From Fratercula arctica (taxonomy: Eukaryota; Chordata; Aves; Charadriiformes; Alcidae): a stretch of 64,000 bases of DNA. The notes below the pieces were generated by a model. That model did not search any database. It had not been told where the DNA came from and was given only the letters and a program-made list of their open reading frames with translations. This document shows, piece after piece, positions 27,201 to 39,400 of the stretch. Position numbers and translations under genes: made by a program. Within the stretch, counting starts at the first letter, position 1; each line of letters begins with the position of its first letter. The stretch spans positions 24,041,095 to 24,105,094 of the forward strand of contig CANTUZ010000010.1 in assembly GCA_947846985.1 (NCBI GenBank), written 5' to 3'.

Positions 27201-30200
27201 GGCACAGATAACTGCTCATACACAAATGTAGACCTCTTTGCTCCTGATGCACCACGAGTAGAAAAGACTTGCAAATTATTTTTCTATTTAATGGGAAGCC
27301 ATGTTGGCAAAATGCACGTTTTACTAGTCAATGGACTAATTCTGATATTACTTACATGCGCGTATGTACAAACCAGAACATGTGCCACACAACCACCAGA
27401 CTTAAGGCAATACAAAGCCTCAGGAGTACCTGAGCACTGACTGTGGAAGTGCCTTGAACAGAAGGGACTGCTCCCCCTGCACTGAGCTCCGTTACCTTTG
27501 GTGCGGGCTTGCAGAAGAGCCTGCTCACAGAGCCAGGATTTCAGGATTACGGCAGATTTCTAAGCATGGCTGTAATTTTAAGCCTGTGCAGACTCTACCA
27601 GGCTGGTGAATGTGCCTGACTGAGAAAACTCGTGTGGAGTATCAGGGTACCAGAGTAAGGGAAATTTTTCCTGATAGAACAGCGCGTCTGAGGCAGCTCT
27701 TTTTATTAATATTTACAGGGTTACTTAACTCTCCATGATTTCTGTCCTCTGCATGGTGGCTGGTATTTCTCTTTAGTTTTAATAGTTTATCATCAGCTGT
27801 GAAAGTGAACACTGGAACAAATAATACCTCCACCCCAACAACTTCTGCAAAACAATGCAAACCACACAATCTCTTTCAGTGCACCACCATGAGATAAAAC
27901 CCCTCTATTTCTTTAAGAGGGTCGGTGTCCTCATCTAGTTGGAATGGAATGTTATCTTTTCTAAATTTGCTAAGTCAGGCCGGCCGATTAGTCTGAAACA
28001 TTCAAGTTACTTCAACTACAAATTAAAAGAATCAGCAAGATTTTTGTTGGCAACTGAAAACTAAACCACGGAATAACTGTTAAGCAAGAACTGCCTGACT
28101 GTGGGTCTGATCCTACTGCTCTTCAGAGTTGGATCCACTGCATCTGTCCTCTGTTTGAGAGAAGTACTATACAACTGCAAGAGGTTTGCAGACTTGGATC
28201 TCATGAGCAGCTCATAATAGGTGTATACATTTTCTTTACTCTGTGCTACAATACAGGTACAAACAAGAGAAATATATAAAACCTTATTATTAACAGCCCT
28301 GAGTATATAAATGAGAGTATGACTTTAAATTTTGTGAATTGCATTTTCTAGTTTAGATGCTGTACTCCTGCTAAGCAGGTAAAGTGCATTCTACATGGTT
28401 ACCCATACCACTTCCTGTAGCACCTCTCTTTTCTTCAGAAGTCTTCCCCCCTTCCATCCTGCCCACACCTCTGCCAAATTCCGATAAGAGACCAAAGTGA
28501 TGAAAAGACAGACACATATATAGAAAAAAGAACTAAACAGTGGAAAGCAGAAAGTGTCTCTCAAAATATAAAACTTGTTCATGGGTCTGTACAATAATTT
28601 CTCTTAAGCCACATGGTTCATCATTAATCAGTACCTACTAGGTGCATAAGTTCCATTGAGATACTTTCCATAGGCATTTAATTTTGTTCACTGTTCTTCC
28701 TGAACAACTTGGATTTTGAGTTATAATGACCTTCTTTTCCTCTGTCCTATCACAATCTTATTCTGTAGAGATAACATGGCTTGTAACAGGGCCCTTCTAA
28801 ACTCTTGAGACATGAAGTAATGAACAAATCCTGACCCTGAAGCTACCAAAAGTCCCTCAGTAGCAGAACTGGTCCTGTTTCACCCCTCGCACTCACTGGG
28901 TCTGTGCATTTCCTATTTGTGCAGGTCCAGCTTTGAGGTCAGGCGGAGGTGTTGTCAGAACTGCCAGCCTACAGATTTTCCAAGGTCTCTGCCTTAAGGC
29001 AAGGCATATAACAGGGGTCCAAGGGTTTATTTCAGCTGCAACCTCACTTCAGATCTTGTTGTGCCAGCCATCAGCCAGCTCAGTGAACTCAGCCGCTGGA
29101 AATTATCTCATCCATTTCTGCTTCCTTAAGAGTCACTTAATGCTCATAGAGATCATGCAGCCTTGTTTGCTGTGAGATTACTTGCAGTACCAAAGCAAAC
29201 TCATTTGTAGGTAGCCTGGATATCTCTCTGCTAAACCATAGTTTCGGTTCAATTATTGAACTACAATTCATTCATCTATCTAGGTGCAAATATTCAGTCC
29301 AAAGGAATTTGATGGCACTAAAGCAGTACTGCAAACATGGCAGAATTTCTGACCAGTAACTGTTAGCAGTCCAAGTGAAACAAAGCAACACCACAGCCCA
29401 GGTCACTTCTGCTGGTGGCCTTTTAGATATATTTTATCACTGAGAATAAAGCAGTACGGTATTTCTGTGAAACCTAAGTATATGACAAATGGTAGAAAAA
29501 GGGAGTTTTGAATCTTGCTGTATCTTGTGCCAGAGTGAAGACAAAATTTGTGAAGACAACAAAAATGTTTGGCTCTAGGACCTGGGAAACAAGTATGAAC
29601 CTTCAGGTTTTGTCAGGGGACATCTACACAGCTTGGTCAGAGGTTCAGGGAGAAGGCCATTGCTCACACTTCTACAGCACTTCTCAGGGAAGAACAAATG
29701 CGAAAGAGGAAAGTCAGGTGCTCTAGGGTTGACTCCTTTTCCAGGAAGAGAGTTTGAGGAAGCCACCAAGGCCTAGCACCTCTTCCTTGGGAAGAGCTGT
29801 CCAGCCCCAAGGAGTCCTCCTCTTCCCGGCACCTTGTCTCTCCGCTGCTCTCCCTGCTGAACGAAACCATGACCCATTTCTTCATTTATGATGTGTAGGT
29901 TGGTGTATGAAAATTCATTAAGTAAGTAAATGTTCCAGACTGCTTTTAAAATCGAGATTATTTCCCTCCTCCCCCTAATTTATTCCCTAGGATAAGCTTA
30001 CTCCACAGCCACTCCTCTAAAATGAAAAGAATGCCATGGAGATTCTACCTTGGTATTTTCTACCCTGTTGTTTCTTAGAGGATCTGATTGCTTGTGATGT
30101 TGATATATTCAGTCACTACAGAGAGAGAGAAAAGTGACTTTCCTGAAATTCAGAAAGATTTCTTTCTTACCTACATTCATTTTTGGACTTCCAGCTTGAG

Positions 30201-30210
30201 CTGTTTCTCT

Positions 30211-30217
30211 TGACTCA
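30211..30217 (+). promoter_or_regulatory. AP-1 consensus site TGACTCA
   Basis: A perfect heptamer about 1.5 kb upstream of the PLAU start. Human PLAU has an AP-1/PEA3 enhancer at about -2 kb; equivalence is inferred from distance and motif only. Confidence 0.45.
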
Positions 30218-31048
30218 GTTGCTGCCACTCAGTGAAGTGAATTCAGTGTGTTTTTGGCAGACGTGAGCCTGACGATCTGAACAGAAAGGAATAGAGAATG
30301 TAAGCAGCCAGTACCCAAATAAAGGTACCACAGACTTGACACAAACAGAAGGTGGGGAGAGAAGAAGCTAAGCTGTACTCATACCAGGGAAGTTAGGTGT
30401 CAAACATAGAAGGGTGGCCTCCTTAAGCTCTGAATTGTCCAGTTATGAAAACATTTCTCTTGAGGGAAATTCAAGTCAACTCCTGTTCTGACCTGGCCTC
30501 TGAAGAAACTGCTCTTCATCAGCTACACAACCTATGGAGACCTGCCTCAGCTTAGTCACCTGCACTACCTGAAGCTAAACCCTATGAATATACCCACAAA
30601 TACTACGTGCTGGTTTGCTCTTATTCACTACATTTCTACAACACTACAGCATAATGTGAAAAATCACATTTGACTGGGCTAGGAAAGACTATCTATTTTG
30701 ATGGGCCTGCACTCTATAATAGATGTTTGTCAGTTCATTTCTCCCTCTGCACCTTACGAAATGACCCCACTTTGAATATTTCTTTGGAAGACAAAATTTA
30801 TGGGAAAACCATGACCAATTTGTTGGGATCAGAAGATTGATTCAGGGCAAGGGAGCTGTAAGTACCTTTGGAGAAGATGGGTTTGGCCCCTGCTGTGAGG
30901 CCCCTGTCCTAATGGCATGAGGAATGCACCCTGCTCGCCCCAAATGCCCCGTGTTTCAGCTGGAGGCAGCTCTCAAAACACATTCAGTGCCTCAAACACA
31001 CATTTTGGCCCCATACCCCCTCCCAGTGGGCTGTGTTTAACCCACACC

Positions 31049-31055
31049 TGACTCA
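31049..31055 (+). promoter_or_regulatory. AP-1 consensus site TGACTCA
   Basis: A second perfect heptamer, about 0.7 kb upstream of the PLAU start. A match this short can arise by chance. Confidence 0.4.
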
Positions 31056-31291
31056 ATTTAATCCTCTATTAATAAATCATTTGTGCTTCTCTCATTATGA
31101 ATAAAATACACCACGCTTCTTCATATCTCTAGGCATGTTTCAACACAAGTCATTCTTCTCATAGCTGTCATACATTTTTCTTTTGGTTTTTTGTTTATTT
31201 TTTTTTCCAAATGCCTCTAGGTAATCGCTGACTGCGGTGGGGAAGCCAAGGAGCTCCCCCCCCAAAATCTAACCCCCAGGATAGCCGTTTC

Positions 31292-31535
31292 ATCACAGAA
31301 TCACAGCATGATAGGGGCTGGAAGGGACCTCTGGAGATCATTTAGTCCAACCTCTCCTGCCAGAGCAGGGTCACCTAGAGCAGGTTGCACAGGAACGCAG
31401 CCAGGTGGCTTTTGAACGTCTCCAGAGACGGAGACTCCACCACCTCTCTGGGCCTGTTCCTCCTCATGTTTAGATGGAACTTCCTATCTTCAAGTTTGTT
31501 ACTTCTGGTTCTGTCACCGGGCACCCTGACTATAC
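31292..31535 (-). mobile_element. CR1 LINE 3' fragment, minus orientation
   Basis: On the + strand it starts with ATCACAGAATCACAGCATG, the reverse complement of a CR1 3' end, followed by GGGGCTGGAAGGGACCTC and TAGTCCAACC. It continues to GGTTCTGTCACCGGGCACCC. About 245 bp, all from the 3' part of the element, with no intact reading frame. It ends about 180 bp upstream of the PLAU TATA box, so it forms part of the proximal 5' flank. The distal (31535) boundary is approximate. Confidence 0.93.
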
Positions 31536-31583
31536 TCCCCCCTGCCGCCCGAAACTAAAAAGCAGCCTTTAAAATTTCCCCCT

Positions 31584-31744
31584 TGAGTCACTCCAACTGC
31601 TTTTGTTTGCAGCGAGGCGAACAACGAGGCCTCCGCGGTCCCGGGGGTGCGGGCGGGCCCGGCCCCGAACCCGCCCCGGGGCGGCAACGGCGTCAACCCC
31701 GCCCCGGCCCGGCCTTTATAGCGCCGCCCCGCGCCGGCGCCACT
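31584..31744 (+). promoter_or_regulatory. PLAU: PLAU core and proximal promoter, TATA plus GC boxes
   Basis: A short GC-rich, CpG-rich island holds TTTATA at 31715-31720, about 25-30 nt before the likely start site. GC boxes (GGGCGG or CCGCCC cores) lie near 31651, 31670 and 31697. A perfect AP-1 site, TGAGTCA, is at 31584-31590. Mammalian PLAU promoters likewise combine TATA, Sp1 sites and AP-1 control by growth factors and phorbol ester; the same control here is inferred. The exact start site cannot be read from DNA. Confidence 0.8.
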
Positions 31745-31800
31745 AGTAGCCGCCCGGCACTAACAGAGGGAGGGAGAAGGACGGCAGGGCTTCTGCGCCG
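31745..31800 (+). other. PLAU: PLAU exon 1, 5'UTR only (start approximate)
   Basis: Lies just downstream of the TATA box and ends at CTGCGCCG followed by a strong donor, GTAAGTG, at 31801. It contains no ATG. The first intron then runs 31801-33326, to the acceptor TATTTTCAG at 33318-33326. Confidence 0.75.
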
Positions 31801-33326
31801 GTAAGTGCCCTACCTTCAGAACAGATTTGTGATTTAAGGGTGAAAAATGCCGGGTGTAAGTCAAAGGGAATTAAGCGGTTGCTCTTTAAATTAAAAAGGA
31901 AAAATAAATTTAAAATCTGCTCCGATGCAGTATTTCAGCAGCGGGGAAGATCTGGTCTACGTGCTGTGGTGTATCATATTTTTAACAAGAAATCAGCAGT
32001 GATGCTGTTTCTGATGCTACAGTTGGGCCTGAGAAACTAATTATGGTAATAAATGGCAAATTACTTGCATAGATGCTAAAAATAATTATCTTAATATGAA
32101 TAGTATTTAAGGGAAAATATATCTGCTGAATTTGAAAATTGTGCATGTCCAAGTACCTGAGGCATGATTTGCGTTCTTGCATTATGAAACCTGCTTACAA
32201 GTAAATGCTGCATCTACATTAGCATTTTGGTTTGGATCATGTCAGCTCTTCTTTTTTTTTTTTTTCAAATGAATACAGTGATCTTCTCTATTCCCTATGC
32301 TTTGGTTCATGCCACTGAATAGCTTTAGATTATGTGTACTGTACTTTTTCTGACTGAAACCAAGCTGGAAGATGCAGGTGTTCAGTCTGCAGGAGCAAAC
32401 TAGAACTAGTGCAATGCAAAAACCTCTGAAGCAGACACAGCATGGAGCGGGTCTTCAGCTCCAGCTGTTCTGCATACCTGCTCCTCCTGCATGGCACTGC
32501 TTCCTGATGTAGATACAGCCAAGATTCCCCCAAAGTCTTTTAAAAATCACGTTTTCCAGTTTTCTAGAACTGAGGACACTTTAAAAAAACAAAAACTCAT
32601 GACTTCCATTGCAATCAAAAAAAAAAGACATTGGTACTTTATAGCTCTCTTCACCATCATTTTTACAAGCTAGTTTTGTAACAGTCATTCCTGGGAAAAT
32701 TGCTATATGTGCTTGGCTACAAGAGACAGCAGCGTATAAGAGCTCAAGACAGAATATGTTCTAAGCCTCTCTCATACTGTAAATAAGTGAGGTAACATCA
32801 AGACCAGCCTTTCAGGAGTTTGCAGCGGTCAGAGGCAGTTGGTGAGGTGGCTGGGCTGATGTAAGTGCCCAGCATCAACAAGATGCAGTCAGCAGGTATA
32901 GCGGCCATGAAAAAAAGGAGCTTTCCCTTTCATAGCCTAAACATGGATGTTCAGTGCTTTTGTTGTAAGGTAGCAATAATCGGTTAAATAGGAACAAACA
33001 GCTGGACAGCAACTAAATGCGGCTGACAATTTCTGTGTTAGTCCGTGCTGCAGAAACCAAGTATGGATTTTTCCAATTTGCCTTTCTCTGCTTTATTTAA
33101 CCTCTACAAAAATCTGGTTGTATTGCTAAATGTACAAAAAAGCGTCAAAAGATAATGTCTAATTTAATATAGGGAAATAATAAACAGATATTCCACAACA
33201 AATCAATGCTTAATTCTTCTGTCAATTGTGTTGTTAACTTATTCTGAAACCCACTGAAGACAACAGAAGCAAGAGAGCTGACACTGAAAGCTACAGCATG
33301 ACACTAAGTTCTTCTTCTATTTTCAG

Positions 33327-33438
33327 AATCAAAATAATACAGATAGAAGAGGAACGAAGTGAGAAGTTAACTAACAACATGAAGTTACTCATCTTCCTTG
33401 CAGTAACCCTGGGCACACTTGTCACGGGACTAGATTTT
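33327..33438 (+). CDS. PLAU: PLAU exon 2: 5'UTR end plus signal peptide (coding from 33379)
   Basis: The acceptor AG is at 33325-33326 and the donor GTAAGTTT starts at 33439. The first 52 nt are untranslated. Codons 1-20 start at the ATG 33379 and encode a short Met-Lys start, a Leu/Ile/Phe/Val-rich core and a Thr-Gly-Leu-Asp-Phe end, as expected of a cleavable signal peptide. The exon ends in phase 0. Confidence 0.95.
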
Positions 33439-36400
33439 GTAAGTTTTGAAATAAATGGGGGGGGTTCACTGGGAACCACTTCTGGTTTTGATTACATTTC
33501 TGCGTTGGACAGTATAGTAGGCTTTTGACTTGAATTGTTTTTGCTGCCTTTGTGTGTATGTATACATCTGCTGCACATAGATGTCTAAGAAACATGCTTT
33601 TGAACCCTTTGGTTTTTCTTCTGATTCTGCTCCACCTTAAGATGTCTGCTAGTGTTCAGTTAGTGAAGGCATCATGCAATGACCAAGAAATCTATCTTTT
33701 CCAGTTTTCTCTTAATGCGATTTAAACCTGGACGTTGAGTACCAAGAACACAGTGGTCTTTCATGGAGGTGGTATTGTGCCTTAACCAAATTTCCACCTC
33801 CCCTACCTGGAAGTGTGATGCTAAAAAAGGAGCAGCATATATTAATTTGAATATTTTTTGACTATCAACTCATATGACAGTTGATAGCTATCAGCAGAGC
33901 TATTCACCAACATTATGGAATATATTGTTATCATTACTTGGTTTAGCTCAGGCAAGCCCACTTGACCTCTGGGGAAAGTACACTAAAAGCCTAATCTTAT
34001 TTAATTCTGCAGAGAAAGAAATATCCAGCTTGCAAAGCTGAGGCAGGACCTGAAGTACAGGGAAAGAATCTATTGTTGTATAAATCTACTGGCTTTTATT
34101 CCATGGCACAAATGTGAAGCACCAAAGTCACCAAAATGACAGAGGCAGCCGGGGAATGCTGCATCTTTGGTGCGCCTCTCGGTGGCTGAGAGGTGTAGAG
34201 GGAGAGGTTCCCTTCCCCATTTTAGGGACACTGACCATTGAGAGCTGCTTAGGTCCTTGTAGCAGAAATAACTGCAATGTTGACCTGATGCAGTGGACCA
34301 GCTTGGTAGGGTTTTTCTGGTGGTTTTTTTTTTTATGCGTGGTGTTTTATTTTCTTCCCTGTTCTGCTTTGCTTGAGTAGAGTGCCACTTTTCATTCACA
34401 TCCAGATTCCACAGAGCAGGTTGTTAGTAACTACATGCAAAAACCTAAACTGTTGAAGGTATGCAGTAGGGAGCAGAGTTTGGGCCAGTAAGATAGTCAG
34501 ACCACATAAAAGAAACTGTTTCCTTTAAAATCCTTTTTTCTTTCCCCTTAGGCTCATAGCAAGAAGTACTACAAGCTGCCGTATAAACACGGATCATTTC
34601 ACAAGGGTAAATATCTGCCTCTTCTACTTGAACCTAAAAAACTTGTTAACTTGGAATTATACCTTCATACAAGAAGGAAGACTTTTACTGATACTTAAAC
34701 ATCTAAAACTTAGCTTGCAACTACATTTCATTGTACTTCATCATTCAAATGTTTTGCCTCTAATTAGTGATGTCTCTTACTTGCAGATTGCCATTGCTTG
34801 AATGGAGGAACCTGCATTACCTATTACATCTTTAGCAGAATTAATCGTTGCGTATGCCCAGAAGGATACACTGGGATTCACTGTGAAATAGGTAGAGTAT
34901 CAATCTTCCTTAACACTAACTAAACTGATTGAAAAGATCTAAAAAGACAGGCAAATCATGAATATGAAATGCCAAGTGAAAGTATTGCCCATAAACAGTG
35001 ACAAGATATCCTTTAGCACTTTATGCTAACAGTCTAAGTGAGGAGAAACAAATAAATATTAGTGCAAAATCGTGATCTCTGACTTTATTTTTTGTGTCCC
35101 TGCTTCTTCACTAATGTTGCGTACCTCACAAATGCTTTAGATTGGGGTGAAAAAAGTGACCTTGTTTGTGAGTGTTCAGAAACACTGATTATATTGTGAA
35201 GTACACTGAAACTATTGAAGAAGCAATATGTATGCTTTAAAGCATAAGATGCTCAATGCTCAAAACCCATATAGAACAAATTTAATAAGAATACATAATC
35301 AGTCCGGACTTTGCATCATCTGTTTTCAAGTGTAATGCAGGAACTTTTTTCTCATTAGAAGGATCCATACAGATTATTTCTGTCTCAGAACAATTACAAA
35401 CAAGAACATGCTGATAATGAAATGTTTTCTCAGACAATGCCAGCATGTGCTATACTGAGAATGGGGAGGACTACAGAGGAATGGCAACAGAAGATGAATG
35501 TCTGCCGTGGGACCTTCCCTCAGTAGTCAGGAGGGGTCAATACCATGCTCATTTGAGGGATGCTTTGCAGCTTGGACTGGGCAGACACAGCTACTGCAGG
35601 TAAGAAAAGCATCACTCTTCCTCAGATGACTTCTACTGTCACAGCCCCAGAAGTGCCTCAAGTGATGGTACATGTTAAAAAAAAAAACAAAAAAAACAAA
35701 GAAAAAAAAAAAAACATTAGCGATTTAGACTGACAGTATTTGGAATGTGACTCTGAAGTGTGTAGAGTTCTTACTGCTGAAGCTGATCATACTGCAAAAT
35801 TCCAAGTATGCAACTGAAATAGTCAGTTGTTAATTACTTTCTCTAGCATATCTTGCAAGAGAACACTTTTGACCTTTTCAGGACAGTTAGAAATATAAGA
35901 TACTATAACTTTTTAAATCTGTCTATGAAGAGAACACTTCCTTTATCTTCTAGAAACCCGAATGGAAGGAACAGGCCCTGGTGTTACACCAAAAAGGGAT
36001 TCACCATTCAAGAAACACCCTGCAACATAGAGAAGTGTGGTAAGTAACATTAATTTCAGGACAACTGTTTTCTACTTTTTTAATAGTACAAGGTTGGTGC
36101 TTAGTTGTAAGAACATCTGAACAAAATGTTTCCTTTCCTAGGGCGTGCATGTGGTCAGAGGAGCATCAGCAAGTATTTCAAGATTGTTGGTGGAAGCCAG
36201 GCGGAGGTTGAGTCTCAGCCTTGGATAGCTGGCATCTTCCAGAACGTAAGGGGCACTGACCATTTTCTGTGTGGTGGCAGCCTCATTGACCCCTGCTGGG
36301 TGCTTACAGCAGCACACTGTTTTCATACTCCGTAAGTTTACAGTTCCACATCCTTCTTTGCAACTTTCTTCAGCGGATTTCTTTGTCTGATGCTTACTGA

Positions 36401-39400
36401 GCAGCCTTTCAAAATGTACCATAGTAAGAATGTTCTTTTCATTGAGCAAAACAAGAGGAACAGCTGTAAACATTAAGCATCTGGGAGTCCAAGTCTAGCA
36501 GAATAAGCTAGCAAGATGTGAACGTTTTGGTGGATTGTGCAATTTAAACAATTTTAGCTTAAATTGGAGACAGGGTTTAATTTTTACCTCAGCTGTTCCC
36601 AAACTTAAAAGTTGTACTGAAAGATGATGAGCTGTTGAGCAATACATTTATGGGTGTTTTTTGTTGTTGTTCCTGTGGAAAGCTGATCATCCTGGCATCC
36701 TGCAGAGGATTCTCATTGCCAATGCCTGGCATTAGTAGCAGCTAGCTAGGTGCGCATTTCAAAATGCCTGAGCATCTACCTTAATCCCCTCAAATGGAAA
36801 ATCAGGATGCTTTCCTTTTAGAGCAGAGGATTAATTTTCAAAGCTGAGTAAACTTTGCTTTTTCTTGTCAGTATTAAAGTAAACATGAAACAGAACTGGG
36901 TCTGGATCTAAACTGTTGACCTTGCTGTCAGAAGCCAGTAGCCTTCATGAATCTCCTTACTCTCACTCAGGTCAAAAAAACCACAAAACAAATCCATCTA
37001 CAAAGTCTTCCTTGGAAAGTCCATACTGAATGCTACTGATGATAAGGAACAAGTATTCATGGTTGATGACATCATCTCTCACCCTGAATTTACAGATGAC
37101 ACAGGTGGCAATGAGAATGATATTGGTAAGTGTCAACTTAATATGAGCCTTTAAAACACTGAGGGTAGCTGAAGGCAATGTAACTGTGGCATACACCTTC
37201 TTCTAGAAGTAGAACCAGAGATGAGATGAAGGGGAACAGGAACTAGGTGCTTCTGAGAACTAGGCCTGTACTGAGCAAGATTTTTCCACTGGTATAAACT
37301 TAGTTTGTGGCACACATCAGATGCATTACTTGTCACAGAGATAAGACTGTCTTATCTCTGGACCTGTACAAGGCATGGCTTTTCCATAAGCACTGGTGGC
37401 AGCATCCCGTTTCTACCATCTGTGTCTATAGAGATCATGCTGTATGTAAAGTAAAGGATGGAAAAAATGCAGGTACAGTAGGTTTCATCATATAGTAGGG
37501 AAATGCCATATCAGGTAGCACATTAGTCAAAGTTTTTCCTGAATTAATCCAGACTTTGGTAAGTTTCTCTGTTGGTTTAGGGATAGGCTTGTAAAAGCCA
37601 AAGTTAAGAGATGGGTTTTTGCAACTTACACAGAACAGACTTGCCACTCTTGCACTTGATACTTAGAACTCTCTCTACCACCTCTCCCAAATTCCTGCTG
37701 CTAAGGAAAAAGACTGAAAGAATAGCTTTAAATGCCCTTCTGGTGAGAAGTACAGTATAAACTGCCACCTCTTCAGCAGGGATGATGGTGCTACTCCCTA
37801 CAGCCAGTCAGGAAGTTGAGGTTTTAAAACACCTGAAAATACAGTTGCAGAAAAACTTTCCCTGAGCTATCAGCCCCATCCTTCTAGGAAGGAAGTTCAA
37901 GTTCAAACATTGGCCAATTTTAGTGCTGGGAAATTAATTCTGTTGTTACTAAATAATGACCCAGCGTCATTCCGAAAAGCAATGAGAGGAACCATATGTA
38001 ACCAGAACTAAATGGAATTGCTATTCCCATTAACTGTAACCTATACTCCTATTCTCAGAGAACTTGAGGGAGGGTAAAACTTGCTTTACAAATATAACTT
38101 TATCTTCTCTGACTTGTTTCTTAGCTTTGATAAGGATAAGAACAACTTCTGGGCAGTGTGCAGTAGAATCCAAATATGTCAGAACAGTCTGCTTGCCAGA
38201 AAAGAACCTTTACTTACGAGACAATACGCGGTGTGAAATAGCTGGCTATGGAAAACAAGATTTTTGTAAGTAAATAACTTCTTCCTAAAGTTGTACTTCC
38301 ACAATGTGGGAACTGGATTATTTTTTTTTTAATACCATGACCTGCAAAGGATTAAAAAGGATTCCTTTCTATTATTCTATGTATTCCATGTGCATGTCTC
38401 AAAGATAATCTCTGCTATCATCCTCTCTAGTTGTCCATGGCATTTCCTATCTGACGCTTCTCACACCTGTCAAACCATACAAAGTAAGCCAAGATGTAAA
38501 ACACAGCAATTCTTTTTTTTTTTTTTCATTCCTGATATGGTGAGGAATAGAAAAAAAATTGAAGCTGTGCTGGAGGATTAACAACAGATTGGATTTGTGC
38601 AGAACTTCCTTCAAAAACTATCAAACTCTTTCTCTCTAAGAACTAAGCTTTATAATTTGCATTTGGAACACTGTTTTTCCTCTTCAAAACTCTTTCATTA
38701 ACAGTAAAAGTAAACAAATACTGCATAAACTGGAAATAAGAGCCTCAAATCAGAACTGGAATGGCTGTGCTAATTTCTTTTAAGTGCTGAAAGTGTGTGT
38801 TATACACTGGTTTTATTTGTCTTGGATAGTGAAAATAGTTAAATACTCTTTTGTTTGCAGATGACATTTACTATGCTCAAAGACTGATGTCAGCCACTGT
38901 AAACTTAATATCACAGACAAAATGCAAATATGAATACTATGACAGTGTCAGAGTTACTGACAACATGGTCTGTGCTGGCGATCCCACATGGATGACTGAT
39001 GCATGCAAGGTAGAACTGGTTTGTTGTATCTTCTAAACTGTTTTAAATGCATGTACGCTATATGGATCAACTGATGGCGTCTTGTAATTCTACTAGCAGA
39101 AGAGTCTCTCTTTATGTAGCTGGAATTTAGTACATCCAGTGCAGTTGAGCTGTAATGTAGCCAAATGTATGGAATAAGGTTGGGACCTAGACTTAGGTGT
39201 TACAGCGCTTCTTGCTCCTCCAGAGGAGGTATCCTAGCCATTGTTATTCCTCAGGGCCTTATTTACAATCTGTTCAAGCAATAACTGGAAGACAGATATC
39301 AGAAGAACACAGTAGCTATTCCAATCTCAGGTTGCACTTTAATAAAATCCCTTCTGCAAAGGGATAAAAGGTGACCTACTGAGGGACATTGAGTCCCTCC

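Larger units (their letters stand above)
23987..31291. other. Non-coding DNA to the CR1 upstream of PLAU
   Basis: No supported exon. A more GC-rich patch lies at about 24770-25060. AP-1 sites are at 30211 and 31049. Pieces of this interval nearest PLAU are the likeliest place for its enhancers. Confidence 0.5.

Noticed and set aside
33298..33378. Upstream in-frame ATG at 33298 as the PLAU start
   Set aside because: It lies before the exon 2 acceptor (AG at 33325-33326) and so is intronic; the ATG at 33379 begins a proper signal peptide.
39010..39039. Read-through of exon 10 into intron 10
   Set aside because: It would stop after ten more codons and lose the catalytic Ser; the donor at 39010 with the acceptor at 39841 joins in phase to GDSGGP.
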